From an uncultured bacterium (lineage in GTDB: Bacteria > Patescibacteriota > Microgenomatia > UBA8517): a stretch of 5,309 nt of DNA. Shown here piece by piece: positions 1 through 5,226 of the stretch. The first letter of the stretch is position 1. Every line of letters begins with the position of its first letter. Location of the stretch: NCBI GenBank assembly GCA_937928235.1, contig CALEZE010000002.1:1-5309 (forward strand), written 5' to 3'. Both the position numbers and the translations under genes were made by a program. Below the pieces are notes generated by a model. That model had not been told where the DNA came from. It was given only the letters and a program-made list of their open reading frames with translations, and did not search any database.

Positions 1-64
1 ACATATCATTCTACATCGAGTCGAGTATTGAGATTTGTTCGAACACGTCAACCGACGGGAATCT

Positions 65-1276
65 TTAAGAATACAAGATCACAAAAAAAAGTACCGGGAA
101 TTCAAGACCCTTCGCGGAGTGTGCGGTTAAAATGTTTATGGCATTTACCTCAGTCCAGTCCGTATCTGCAGCCAAGGGGCTTTCCCCTAATTCGGTTGCT
201 AGCTCTATCCAGTCAACCACCGCAGGTACTGCTGCATCTTCGTTGTCCACCTCGTATGTTTTTAGTTTGTCAAAAAACTTTGAAATGTTTTTCGCCTGCT
301 TTTCCGCACCGGGAGACTCCGGAGAAAGAAGTTTTTGCAGAAGGCCTGTGTCTTCCAAAAAGTAATACAAGAGCTGCCCTGCAGTTTCTCGTTTTACAAG
401 TTTCAAATGCTTTTTGACTACCTTTAGTATTTTTTCAACTTTTTTCCTAGTGTTCGCTGAAACAGAAAGATCCTCTATATTTTCGCAAACCTCAAAAAGT
501 GAAAGGTTTCTTTTCCTTGCATGGTTGCCAATCGCCGCCAAATCCCTTGCATCAATATCGAAATAATCTATCGCCAAGACTTTGTAAAAAGCAACGGAGT
601 CCTCAAAGTTATAAAGAACCTTGAGGTAAGAAACTAAGTCGACAATCTCTGGTTGTTTAAAAAGTCTACCGGGACCCAAAAACTGGAACGGAAGGTTGTT
701 GCGCGAAAACGCTCTGGTAAAAGCGTCAGCATGATTATTTGCTCGAACCAGGACCGCAAAATCTTTGTAATCATATTTCTCTGTTTCTATAAGCTCCTGC
801 ACCTTTCTTGCAACAGCTTCTGCTTCGTTTTCCACCCTATCTAAGTGAAGTAGGCCAATTTCTCCCTCCGCATCCTTTCTTTGAGAAACAAGTTTTTTAT
901 CGACATTTTCTACAACCTCCAATCTGTCAGGGTTGTTATGTTGAATAAGGTCATAGGCCTTGTCCAAAATAGTTTGGGCACTTCTGTAATTTTTGGTAAG
1001 AGTAACTACTTTTACTCTTGGGAAGGTTTTCCTAAATTGCACAATGTTGCTCACCGCCGCACCGCGAAATCTGTAAATGCTTTGGTCATCATCAGCAACT
1101 ACCGTAATATTGCCATTCTTGCCAGCTAAAAGTTCTACAAGTTCATTTTGGGCAATGTTTGTGTCTTGGTATTCATCAACAAGTAGATACTTAAACTGCT
1201 CTTTGTAATTTTTTAAAATGTTGGGACGGTCGCGGAAAAGTTTTAGACTTTTGACTATCAAATCCCCAAAATCCAT
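65..1276 (-). CDS. uvrD: UvrD/PcrA-type helicase, middle part (motifs II-V), C-terminus missing
   Basis: This is the continuation of the same helicase in the same frame: 403 residues counted from Met at 1274-1276, although the frame is open back to the TGA at 1334. Visible are Walker B / motif II LLVDEYQDTN (residues 31-40), motif III DDDQSIYRFRGA (62-73), motif IV LTKNYRS (93-99), a domain 2B helical region with FKQPEIVDLVSYLK (206-219), and motif V LTAHSAKGLEFP (383-394). The frame then meets TAA right after VILYS, just where the family normally goes on to a short linker and RFP. Motif VI is outside the window. A GAGGG lies 4 nt before the Met at 1276, so re-initiation is conceivable, but those bases also encode the conserved KEGAMDF stretch, so I regard it as coincidence. 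The Met at 1276 is therefore probably internal rather than a true start. Confidence 0.8.
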   Translation of the reverse strand: MDFGDLIVKSLKLFRDRPNILKNYKEQFKYLLVDEYQDTNIAQNELVELLAGKNGNITVVADDDQSIYRFRGAAVSNIVQFRKTFPRVKVVTLTKNYRSAQTILDKAYDLIQHNNPDRLEVVENVDKKLVSQRKDAEGEIGLLHLDRVENEAEAVARKVQELIETEKYDYKDFAVLVRANNHADAFTRAFSRNNLPFQFLGPGRLFKQPEIVDLVSYLKVLYNFEDSVAFYKVLAIDYFDIDARDLAAIGNHARKRNLSLFEVCENIEDLSVSANTRKKVEKILKVVKKHLKLVKRETAGQLLYYFLEDTGLLQKLLSPESPGAEKQAKNISKFFDKLKTYEVDNEDAAVPAVVDWIELATELGESPLAADTDWTEVNAINILTAHSAKGLEFPVLFFVILYS

Positions 1277-1333
1277 AGCACCCTCTTTTACTTTTAATTC
1301 CTCATAGGTTTTGTAGGCCGAGGAGAGCTTTTC

Positions 1334-1906
1334 TCATTTTTTAATTTCCAATTTTTCTTCCTTTGTTGCACTTTTGTTTTTAAGTTTTGCTTTTTCTTTT
1401 TTAACCCACTTTGCGTAGTCCGCCAGTGTTACATCCTCGTCCTGAAGTCTTGAAAAGTGTTGCAGCATTCCGCCAACAAACTTTGTCGGGTTTCCAAGAG
1501 ACATAAAATAATCCAGCTTGAATTTAAAGAGGTTGTCCCGCACAAGCTTTGTGGCATCCGCTTCTGAGATAAGTCTAAACTTTGGATCCAGCCCTACATG
1601 GAGAGCTTCCGCGCGAAGTAGGCGGTCGCAGAAATTATGGAATGTTGAAATCCACATGTCTGTGTAACCGTAAGGCATCGCAATATCCACTCTTTCTTCC
1701 ATTTCCCTTGCTGCTTTTTGCGTGAAGGTGAGAGCCAGGATTTCTGCCGGCTTTGCAGCTTTTGAAATAATTAGATGCTTTATGCGCTCAGTAACAACTG
1801 TGGTTTTACCAGTCCCAGCACCTGCAATAATAAGAAGTGGCCCTTCTTTGTGTTTTACCGCCTCTTGTTGTTCTTTGTTTAACCTAATATCTCCCTTTTT
1901 CCCCAC
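1334..1906 (-). CDS. uvrD: UvrD/PcrA-type helicase, N-terminal part (domain 1A), ends at in-frame TGA
   Basis: This 190-residue open frame holds the N-terminal half of RecA-like domain 1A. Visible motifs are the Q motif LNKEQQEAV (residues 9-17; Gln recognises adenine), Walker A AGAGTGKT (28-35, catalytic Lys34), motif Ia ALTFTQKAA (58-66, single-strand DNA contact) and motif Ib STFHNF (87-92). From about residue 100 it enters the helical 1B insertion and becomes Lys-rich before the stop. The start is GTG at 1904-1906: an extended -10 box (TGC-TACAAT) lies exactly 6 bases upstream and there is no Shine-Dalgarno, so the message should be leaderless. Alone it could bind nucleotide poorly at best, because the Walker B and arginine-finger motifs are not in it. 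It lies divergent to the CBS-domain gene. The fragment is best read together with the part at 65-1276. Confidence 0.85.
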   Translation of the reverse strand: MGKKGDIRLNKEQQEAVKHKEGPLLIIAGAGTGKTTVVTERIKHLIISKAAKPAEILALTFTQKAAREMEERVDIAMPYGYTDMWISTFHNFCDRLLRAEALHVGLDPKFRLISEADATKLVRDNLFKFKLDYFMSLGNPTKFVGGMLQHFSRLQDEDVTLADYAKWVKKEKAKLKNKSATKEEKLEIKK

Positions 1907-1912
1907 GAGGCA

Positions 1913-1921
1913 ATTGTAGCA
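1913..1921 (-). promoter_or_regulatory. Extended -10 promoter of the helicase gene (leaderless)
   Basis: On the minus strand TGC-TACAAT occupies 1921 down to 1913, a TGn extended -10 element with five of six consensus bases. Six bases separate it from the GTG start, so position +1 falls on the G of GTG at 1906. No good -35 box is seen at 16-18 bases, which is tolerable for extended -10 promoters. No ribosome-binding site is present. Confidence 0.6.
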
Positions 1922-1930
1922 AAAGTTTTG

Positions 1931-1936
1931 TATAAT
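1931..1936 (+). promoter_or_regulatory. -10 box (TATAAT) of the CBS-domain gene
   Basis: This is a perfect TATAAT with predicted transcription start near 1943, which gives a leader of about 60 nt before the ATG at 2004. No convincing -35 is visible; the place where it should lie (about 1908-1914) is inside the divergent helicase promoter. The leader holds a short hairpin, AGTTTC (1948-1953) pairing with GAAACT (1960-1965) around a 6-base loop, which could protect the 5' end. Confidence 0.5.
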
Positions 1937-1990
1937 CGAATTCGCAAAGTTTCAAGAGCGAAACTAGCAGCACATTGTCAACTAAGCAAA

Positions 1991-1996
1991 AAGGAG
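1991..1996 (+). promoter_or_regulatory. Shine-Dalgarno site (AAGGAG) of the CBS-domain gene
   Basis: AAGGAG ends 7 bases before the ATG at 2004-2006, a strong site at normal spacing that fixes the start codon. It is the only clear ribosome-binding site before any gene in this window. Confidence 0.85.
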
Positions 1997-2003
1997 AGAC
2001 ACA

Positions 2004-2402
2004 ATGAATGTTGGTAACTATCTCAATCTGATCGGGCACACAGATGTCCTAACTATCTCTAGGACTCTCTCGCTAGCTGAGGCCCACAATATGATGCAGC
2101 AACACCACGCGCGCTCACTGGTTATTACCGGCGACGAAGATCACCTTCCTGTCGGCTTCCTAACCATGAATGATGTCGCCAGTGCATTGATCGGCCTTGA
2201 TGAGGCGCGTAATCTCAGGGTGGCTAAGGCGATGTCCGTGCTGAGCCCTGAAAAGCTAGTGTCTCCCGACACCCCGTTGGTCGAATGCGCAAACTTGATC
2301 TTGACCGGAGGAAGAACGCACCTCTGTATTGGTAAGAAAGGTGAACCAATGCAGGGAGTGTTCTCTCCCACAGACTGGTTACGCATACTTCTTGCAGGGT
2401 AA
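2004..2402 (+). CDS. Tandem CBS-domain protein (Bateman module), probable adenine-nucleotide sensor
   Basis: The protein has 132 residues, consisting of little more than one CBS pair. CBS1 spans about residues 13-66 and ends in GFLTMND (51-57); CBS2 spans about 74-130 and ends in GVFSPTD (118-124). Both keep the G-h-x-S/T-x-x-D signature, whose Ser/Thr and Asp hold the ribose and phosphates of AMP, ATP or S-adenosyl ligands in known Bateman modules. No catalytic, transport or DNA-binding domain is fused, and no signal peptide or membrane segment is seen, so it should be a cytosolic stand-alone sensor that acts on an unknown partner. The start is set by AAGGAG 7 nt upstream. The gene stands out: four 60-base blocks from 2041 to 2280 total 132 of 240 G+C (55%), against 37% and 45% in two rmuC blocks. 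Its leader is long, whereas its neighbours are leaderless. Transfer from another lineage or codon selection for high expression are both possible. Confidence 0.9.
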   Translation: MNVGNYLNLIGHTDVLTISRTLSLAEAHNMMQQHHARSLVITGDEDHLPVGFLTMNDVASALIGLDEARNLRVAKAMSVLSPEKLVSPDTPLVECANLILTGGRTHLCIGKKGEPMQGVFSPTDWLRILLAG

Positions 2403-2421
2403 AAAACAAACAAGGTCTTTC

Positions 2422-2488
2422 TTGGTGGTTTTCCCTACCTACCCTTTTTATTCTTACGCCGACAAGAATAAAAAAATTAAACCACCAG
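2422..2488. repeat. Nested inverted repeats in the intergenic stretch after the CBS gene
   Basis: The outer arms TGGTGGTTT (2423-2431) and AAACCACCA (2479-2487) pair over 9 bp, plus a possible G-U pair. The inner arms TTTTTATTCTT (2445-2455) and AAGAATAAAAA (2464-2474) pair over 11 bp around the 8-base loop ACGCCGAC (2456-2463). The left internal loop is pyrimidine-rich (2432-2444). No T-run follows either stem on either strand, so this is not a standard intrinsic terminator, although it may still mark the end of the CBS transcript. The right outer arm falls at about -36 to -28 of the next promoter, so an operator role is also possible. Confidence 0.6.
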
Positions 2489-2502
2489 CAGTACCTGTCA
2501 TG

Positions 2503-2508
2503 TATAAT
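2503..2508 (+). promoter_or_regulatory. -10 box (TATAAT) of the surface-protein gene (leaderless GTG start)
   Basis: This perfect TATAAT is followed by exactly 6 bases and then GTG at 2515, so transcription should begin on the start codon. The geometry is identical to the helicase start. No clear -35 box is present; the expected place is occupied by an arm of the nested inverted repeat. The box overlaps the first codons of the alternative ATG start at 2500, which argues against that start. Confidence 0.6.
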
Positions 2509-2514
2509 AAATAT

Positions 2515-3417
2515 GTGGACAACCCCCAAACACAACCTGGCCAGGAACAACCTATTCAACCTCAACCTCCTGTAACTCCGGAGGTTCAAACTCAAGAAGC
2601 TCCCCCACCCGAACCTAAAAAAACAAGTGGGGCGCTAAAGGTTGCTGCTATTGTTCTTTTTGTTTTACTTGTCACGGGAGGTTTGGCATTAGCCGCATAT
2701 AGGCTAGGGCAGCAAAGTGCGCCCACCACCCCAGTCCCAACAGCCACTCCGCAAATAACACCAAGTCCCACCCCAGGTGAAATAGATTACGAAGGTATTC
2801 CGATAACAGAAAATACTGTTAGCTTTGCGCAAGTTGGATCAGATATTTACTTGCGATACAGAGGAAAAATCTACACAGAACAAGAGGAAGGAGAGGTCGA
2901 ACCGGCAACAGTAACTGTACCAGAAGCAAACTACACCTGGTATGGGTTGGTTGAGGCTCCCGAGGGTCTAACAGAGAACGAGGAATTCAATAGAGTTTTT
3001 AGTTTCAAACAAACTTCTGGAACTAGTTTTCTTTTTGTAATGAGATGGGGAACAGACTCTTCACAAAGTTTTAGCACCTTCAATTTTACTGGCAATGAGG
3101 TTAAGACACTTTCTTTCAATATCTCTGAGGGCTATTCCGTTCCAAAAATTGCACAAGTTTCTACAGATGGGAATTATGCAGCAATTGATTTATACGGTTG
3201 TTGGAACTGTGGCGGACACGAGCCGGAAACGGTTGTCATAGACCTAGGAACGGGTGACAATGAAAATATTGGTAGAGTATTAAATTTCGTATGGGGAGAA
3301 AATGGAAACTACACATACAAGGAATATATCGCTAAAGAATGCGAGCCTCCCGCCGAAGGCCCGGTTCAGTGCTCCGAAGACCCAAACACCCTTCCTCAAA
3401 AATCGGGTAATATCTAA
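2515..3417 (+). CDS. Pro-rich single-pass membrane protein with outer CWNCGGH domain, function unknown
   Basis: The 300-residue product is not a family I can name. Order: a cytoplasmic tail rich in Pro, Gln and Glu (1-35), a basic KK with one membrane helix (about 42-62, LKVAAIVLFVLLVTGGLALA), a Pro/Thr linker (69-88), then an outer domain of about 210 residues. With little positive charge before the helix apart from KK and K42, and an Arg after it, topology is inferred mainly from the Pro/Thr linker. The outer domain is beta-rich and ends with a repeat-like unit: STDGNYAAIDLYG (216-228), CWNCGGH (229-235), then VVIDLGTG (240-247), reminiscent of a propeller blade. The only cysteines are 229, 232, 276 and 286, so two disulfides or a CxxC redox or metal site are possible. 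I prefer GTG at 2515 because a TATAAT lies 6 bases before it; ATG at 2500 would add five residues but lies on the -10 box. There is no ribosome-binding site. The gene converges with rmuC. Confidence 0.8.
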   Translation: MDNPQTQPGQEQPIQPQPPVTPEVQTQEAPPPEPKKTSGALKVAAIVLFVLLVTGGLALAAYRLGQQSAPTTPVPTATPQITPSPTPGEIDYEGIPITENTVSFAQVGSDIYLRYRGKIYTEQEEGEVEPATVTVPEANYTWYGLVEAPEGLTENEEFNRVFSFKQTSGTSFLFVMRWGTDSSQSFSTFNFTGNEVKTLSFNISEGYSVPKIAQVSTDGNYAAIDLYGCWNCGGHEPETVVIDLGTGDNENIGRVLNFVWGENGNYTYKEYIAKECEPPAEGPVQCSEDPNTLPQKSGNI

Positions 3418-4412
3418 CTTTCCAGCTCTTTTGCCTCTTCTTCAACTGTCTCACTAAGACTTTGCGTCGAAGTAATTTTTTGCCCCAATCCTGTAAAGGC
3501 GGAAAGTACATTGCTCATCATGTTGTAGGCGTTGTTTAAGTGTCTTTGTAAAGTGGAGAGATTATCCTCAACTTTGGTGTAATCTTTTTGAATTGCACGA
3601 AGCATATTAAAAACCTCGCGTGCTCGAGATTCAATTTTTTGCCCCTCAAAAGAGAGAAGTATCGTTTGCAAATGGGCATAAAGAGTTGTCGGGCTAACTG
3701 GGTAAACTCGCGCTCGCTTTGCCAAATCTAAAAGATCTTGTTCGTTGACCACTTCGTAATAAACAGCCTCTGAAGGAATGTACATTAAAGCAAAATCCAT
3801 TGTCCCCTCTTCCGGTAAAATATATTTTTTACTAATATCCGTAATGTGTTTTTTAAGATCCCGCAGAAAATCTTTCTTGTAAGACGCTCTTTCTCTTGAG
3901 TCCTCTGCCTTGTTCATTTTCTGAAAATTTTCCATCGGGAATTTGGAGTCTATGGGAAGAATCCCCGCCGCTGTTTTTATGGCCGCATCTACTTTTTCTC
4001 CAGACTTAAAACCATATTGCAGGTGAAAAGACTTTTTAGGAAACATCTGAGCAATTAAATCCTTTAAAACTTGTTCGCCAATGTTCCCTCGCAACTTGGG
4101 GCTTTGCAAAAACTGCTGAAGCTCCTGCATACCGCGACCTATCTCGCTCATTTCACCAATATTTTTTTGCACAGCTCCAATAACTTTTGCCGCGTTATCC
4201 AACCTCTCGTTTAGAACTTTTGTGGAGTCAGCTAGTGTGCGAGTAAAGTTTTTGTTTTGCTCGTCGAGTCTTGTATTTGTTGTTTTTAAGTATTCCAACA
4301 ACTCGTCTGAGGGTTTTTGTTTTTCAGAAAGATCTGTTAATTTGCGATTGAGAAAAAGCCCAAGAACAACTAGCCCTCCTACAAGTACTACTAAAAGAAT
4401 TACTGGGTCCAT
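3414..4412 (-). CDS. rmuC: RmuC family DNA recombination protein
   Basis: The protein has 332 residues, shorter than E. coli RmuC (about 475) but typical of compact homologs. An N-terminal membrane helix (about 3-21) anchors it, followed by a long coiled coil (about 22-100, rich in Leu, Glu, Lys and Asn) and the RmuC domain (about 100-300). The domain begins LRGNIGEQVL (107-116) and shows KVDAAIK (140-146), LPIDSKFP (152-159), MYIPSEAVYYEV (210-221), YPVSPTTLYAHLQ (237-249) and a C-terminal helical segment. The pair D142 and D155-x-K157 fits a PD-(D/E)xK nuclease core, as proposed for the family. RmuC is known for limiting inversions at short inverted repeats; its exact reaction is not settled. 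The ATG at 4410-4412 has an extended -10 box 9 bases upstream and no ribosome-binding site. Its TAG stop overlaps the TAA of the converging gene. It is transcribed divergently from the small membrane protein gene. Confidence 0.93.
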   Translation of the reverse strand: MDPVILLVVLVGGLVVLGLFLNRKLTDLSEKQKPSDELLEYLKTTNTRLDEQNKNFTRTLADSTKVLNERLDNAAKVIGAVQKNIGEMSEIGRGMQELQQFLQSPKLRGNIGEQVLKDLIAQMFPKKSFHLQYGFKSGEKVDAAIKTAAGILPIDSKFPMENFQKMNKAEDSRERASYKKDFLRDLKKHITDISKKYILPEEGTMDFALMYIPSEAVYYEVVNEQDLLDLAKRARVYPVSPTTLYAHLQTILLSFEGQKIESRAREVFNMLRAIQKDYTKVEDNLSTLQRHLNNAYNMMSNVLSAFTGLGQKITSTQSLSETVEEEAKELES

Positions 4413-4421
4413 GTCGGAATA

Positions 4422-4430
4422 ATTCTATCA
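4422..4430 (-). promoter_or_regulatory. Extended -10 promoter of rmuC (near-leaderless)
   Basis: On the minus strand TGA-TAGAAT occupies 4430 down to 4422, a TGn extended -10 element. Nine bases separate it from the ATG at 4412, so the leader would be about 3 nt. No clear -35 box or ribosome-binding site is visible. Confidence 0.5.
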
Positions 4431-4457
4431 TGTTTACAGGGGTGTTCTTAAAGTGGC

Positions 4458-4486
4458 GCGACACGCCCGGAATCGTAATATAGAAT
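4458..4486 (+). promoter_or_regulatory. Promoter of the small membrane protein gene (leaderless)
   Basis: GCGACA (4458-4463, four of six -35 consensus bases) and TAGAAT (4481-4486) are 17 bases apart, and exactly 6 bases follow before ATG at 4493, so transcription should start on the A of ATG. The -35 overlaps a small GC-rich dyad, GGCG (4455-4458) and CGCC (4464-4467). It is divergent from the rmuC promoter. Confidence 0.5.
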
Positions 4487-4492
4487 TAATTA

Positions 4493-4816
4493 ATGAAGAA
4501 AAAGATAAGGTCCGCTAGGAAAAACTTTTTACCAACACTCCTTGTAACCTTAGTTCTTTGGGGGACAATTGCGGGCGTTGTTTTCTTTGTTTCTCCTGAA
4601 GTTTCCGGCGCTCCTTTTGTTCTATTTCTCCTTCTTTTTCTGGCCCTTTTATTTACCTTCTCGCTGGCGCTTGCTAATTCAAGAAGAGGTTTTTTGGCAG
4701 CTATTACAATTACAACTTTCTTGATATTTAGATACTTCGGGATAGGAAATCTACTAAATCTACTTCTTCTTGCAGGGCTTGCACTTGCAATTGAAACATA
4801 CTTCCACAAAAACTAA
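4493..4816 (+). CDS. Small four-helix integral membrane protein, function unknown
   Basis: The product has 107 residues, mostly hydrophobic. A basic N-terminus (MKKKIRSARKN) should stay in the cytoplasm. Four likely membrane helices follow: about 13-33 (LPTLLVTLVLWGTIAGVVFF), 41-61 (PFVLFLLLFLALLFTFSLAL), 67-83 (FLAAITITTFLIFRYFG) and 86-102 (LNLLLLAGLALAIETYF). By the positive-inside rule both ends would be cytoplasmic, with the NSRRG loop (62-66) between helices 2 and 3 also inside. No enzyme motif is visible. I recall short membrane proteins of this pattern (an NSRRGF loop, then GNLLNLLLL) as hypothetical proteins in CPR genomes; that is memory, not a search. The start is supported by a -10 box 6 bases before the ATG. 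Only 48 bases separate its stop from the TrpR-like gene, which has its own promoter. The open frame on the opposite strand across it is a shadow. Confidence 0.8.
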   Translation: MKKKIRSARKNFLPTLLVTLVLWGTIAGVVFFVSPEVSGAPFVLFLLLFLALLFTFSLALANSRRGFLAAITITTFLIFRYFGIGNLLNLLLLAGLALAIETYFHKN

Positions 4817-4821
4817 CCCCC

Positions 4822-4849
4822 TTGACTCATCACGGGCCGTTGGTATACT
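4822..4849 (+). promoter_or_regulatory. Sigma70-like promoter of the TrpR/YerC-like gene
   Basis: TTGACT (4822-4827) and TATACT (4844-4849) are 16 bases apart, each five of six to consensus, and TGG directly before TATACT forms an extended -10. This is the strongest promoter in the window. Predicted transcription start is near 4856, giving a leader of about 8 nt without a ribosome-binding site. Confidence 0.75.
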
Positions 4850-4864
4850 TCAAGCGAACAAACC

Positions 4865-5215
4865 ATGAGAGTCTCAGCGAAAAAATTAAATCCCTCTTTA
4901 AAAAGCCAAATAACAAAGGCGCTCGCCCAGTCTATTGCGTTAATGAGGGATGTCGACGAAGTCGACAATTTTCTCAAAGACTTTTTGAACGACTCTGAAT
5001 ACGAATCTTTTGCCAAAAGGCTTGCAATTGCCTACTGGCTCAAAAAAGGTAGGAGCTACGCAAATATCAAGACCAACCTTAAAGTATCCTCTGCCACGAT
5101 TGCCCAAGCTCAAAAAGATATGGAAAAGCCTGGTTTTGCTATCGCCCTTAAAAAATTGGAGGCTGAAGAGTGGGCCTCTCAGTGGGAAGAAAAAATAAAA
5201 ACGTTCTTAAAGTGA
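4865..5215 (+). CDS. TrpR-superfamily DNA-binding protein, YerC/YecD-like
   Basis: The protein has 116 residues. The core (about 29-98) follows the YerC/YecD branch of the Trp repressor superfamily: DVDEVDNFLKDFLND (29-43), then the helix SEYESFAKRLAIAYWLKKGRS (44-64), then a helix-turn-helix YANIKTNLKVSSATIAQAQKDM (65-86), whose SSATIAQ matches the family's recognition-helix start (S-x-ATI). The E-x-x-x-x-A-x-R-L pattern at 47-53 is the family's usual signature. A Lys/Glu/Trp-rich tail (96-116, EEWASQWEEKIK) goes beyond B. subtilis YerC and may help dimerise. TrpR binds tryptophan as corepressor; YerC-type proteins are not known to, and no ligand can be assigned here. It is a probable transcription regulator, possibly self-regulating. 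The strong promoter and the ATG at 4865 fit a near-leaderless message. The gene ends in TGA, which matters for judging the TGA in the helicase. Confidence 0.85.
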   Translation: MRVSAKKLNPSLKSQITKALAQSIALMRDVDEVDNFLKDFLNDSEYESFAKRLAIAYWLKKGRSYANIKTNLKVSSATIAQAQKDMEKPGFAIALKKLEAEEWASQWEEKIKTFLK

Positions 5216-5226
5216 ACAACTTTAAG
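5206..5226. repeat. Inverted repeat across the stop codon of the TrpR-like gene
   Basis: CTTAAAGT (5206-5213) and ACTTTAAG (5219-5226) pair perfectly over 8 bp around a 5-base loop (GAACA). The stem covers the last codons and the stop. It is AT-rich and no T-run follows, so it would be a weak terminator at best; it could also serve as an mRNA 3'-end stabiliser. Confidence 0.35.

Larger units (their letters stand above)
1..1906 (-). pseudogene. uvrD: UvrD/PcrA-type SF1 DNA helicase, interrupted by in-frame stops and cut by left window edge
   Basis: This is one helicase gene read in a single frame from GTG at 1904-1906 to the window edge, broken by TGA (1334-1336), TAA (65-67) and TAG (11-13). 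UvrD/PcrA enzymes are ATP-driven 3'-5' helicases of excision and mismatch repair and replication restart. Motifs Q, I, Ia and Ib lie before the TGA and motifs II to V after it, in correct order. The 19 codons between the TGA and the next Met also look like helicase sequence (KLSSAYKTYEEL, then MDFGDL), so no frameshift is needed. After the TAA the expected RFP sequence and an EQI segment follow. Motif VI and the rest of the C-terminus would lie beyond position 1. It may be a real pseudogene, a gene with sequencing errors, or a recoded gene. The two stops within 22 codons of the edge look more like end-of-contig error. That this is a UvrD-family gene is near certain; whether it is functional cannot be told. 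Confidence 0.75.

Noticed and set aside
28..417. Plus-strand open frames over the helicase (28-417, 132-365, 653-844, 881-1129, 1722-1919)
   Set aside because: They lie antisense to strong helicase motifs, have low-complexity or unrecognisable translations, and lack promoters with the geometry seen at real genes.
1274..1285. Independent translation start of the helicase middle part from GAGGG plus ATG
   Set aside because: The spacing is short (4 nt), the bases encode conserved helicase residues, and helicase homology extends upstream of this Met to the TGA. Every other gene but one here lacks a ribosome-binding site.
1334..1336. Genome-wide reassignment of TGA (to Gly as in SR1/Gracilibacteria, or to Trp)
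   Set aside because: No other gene here uses TGA inside its frame despite many Gly and Trp codons, helicase Trp residues elsewhere use TGG, and the TrpR-like gene ends in TGA at the family's normal end. TAA and TAG also interrupt the helicase, which a TGA change cannot explain. The frame after the TrpR-like TGA is open to the window end, but its translation resembles nothing I know.
1937..1944. CGAATTCG palindrome between the divergent promoters as an operator
   Set aside because: Eight-base perfect palindromes occur by chance about every 256 bases, and nothing else supports it.
2329..2514. Longer N-terminus for the surface protein (Met at 2329 or 2500)
   Set aside because: Start at 2329 would overlap the end of the CBS gene in another frame and encode no plausible domain. 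ATG at 2500 directly touches the -10 box. GTG at 2515 fits the leaderless geometry seen twice more.
4486..4809. Minus-strand open frame of 107 residues opposite the small membrane protein
   Set aside because: Its Lys/Arg-rich translation is the mirror of a hydrophobic membrane protein. The plus-strand frame has the promoter, the basic start and regular membrane helices.
4444..5214. Exact 12-bp direct repeat GTTCTTAAAGTG at 4444-4455 and 5203-5214, flanking the two right-hand genes
   Set aside because: In about 5.3 kb roughly one exact 12-mer repeat is expected by chance. One copy is inside coding sequence and there is no other sign of a mobile element.
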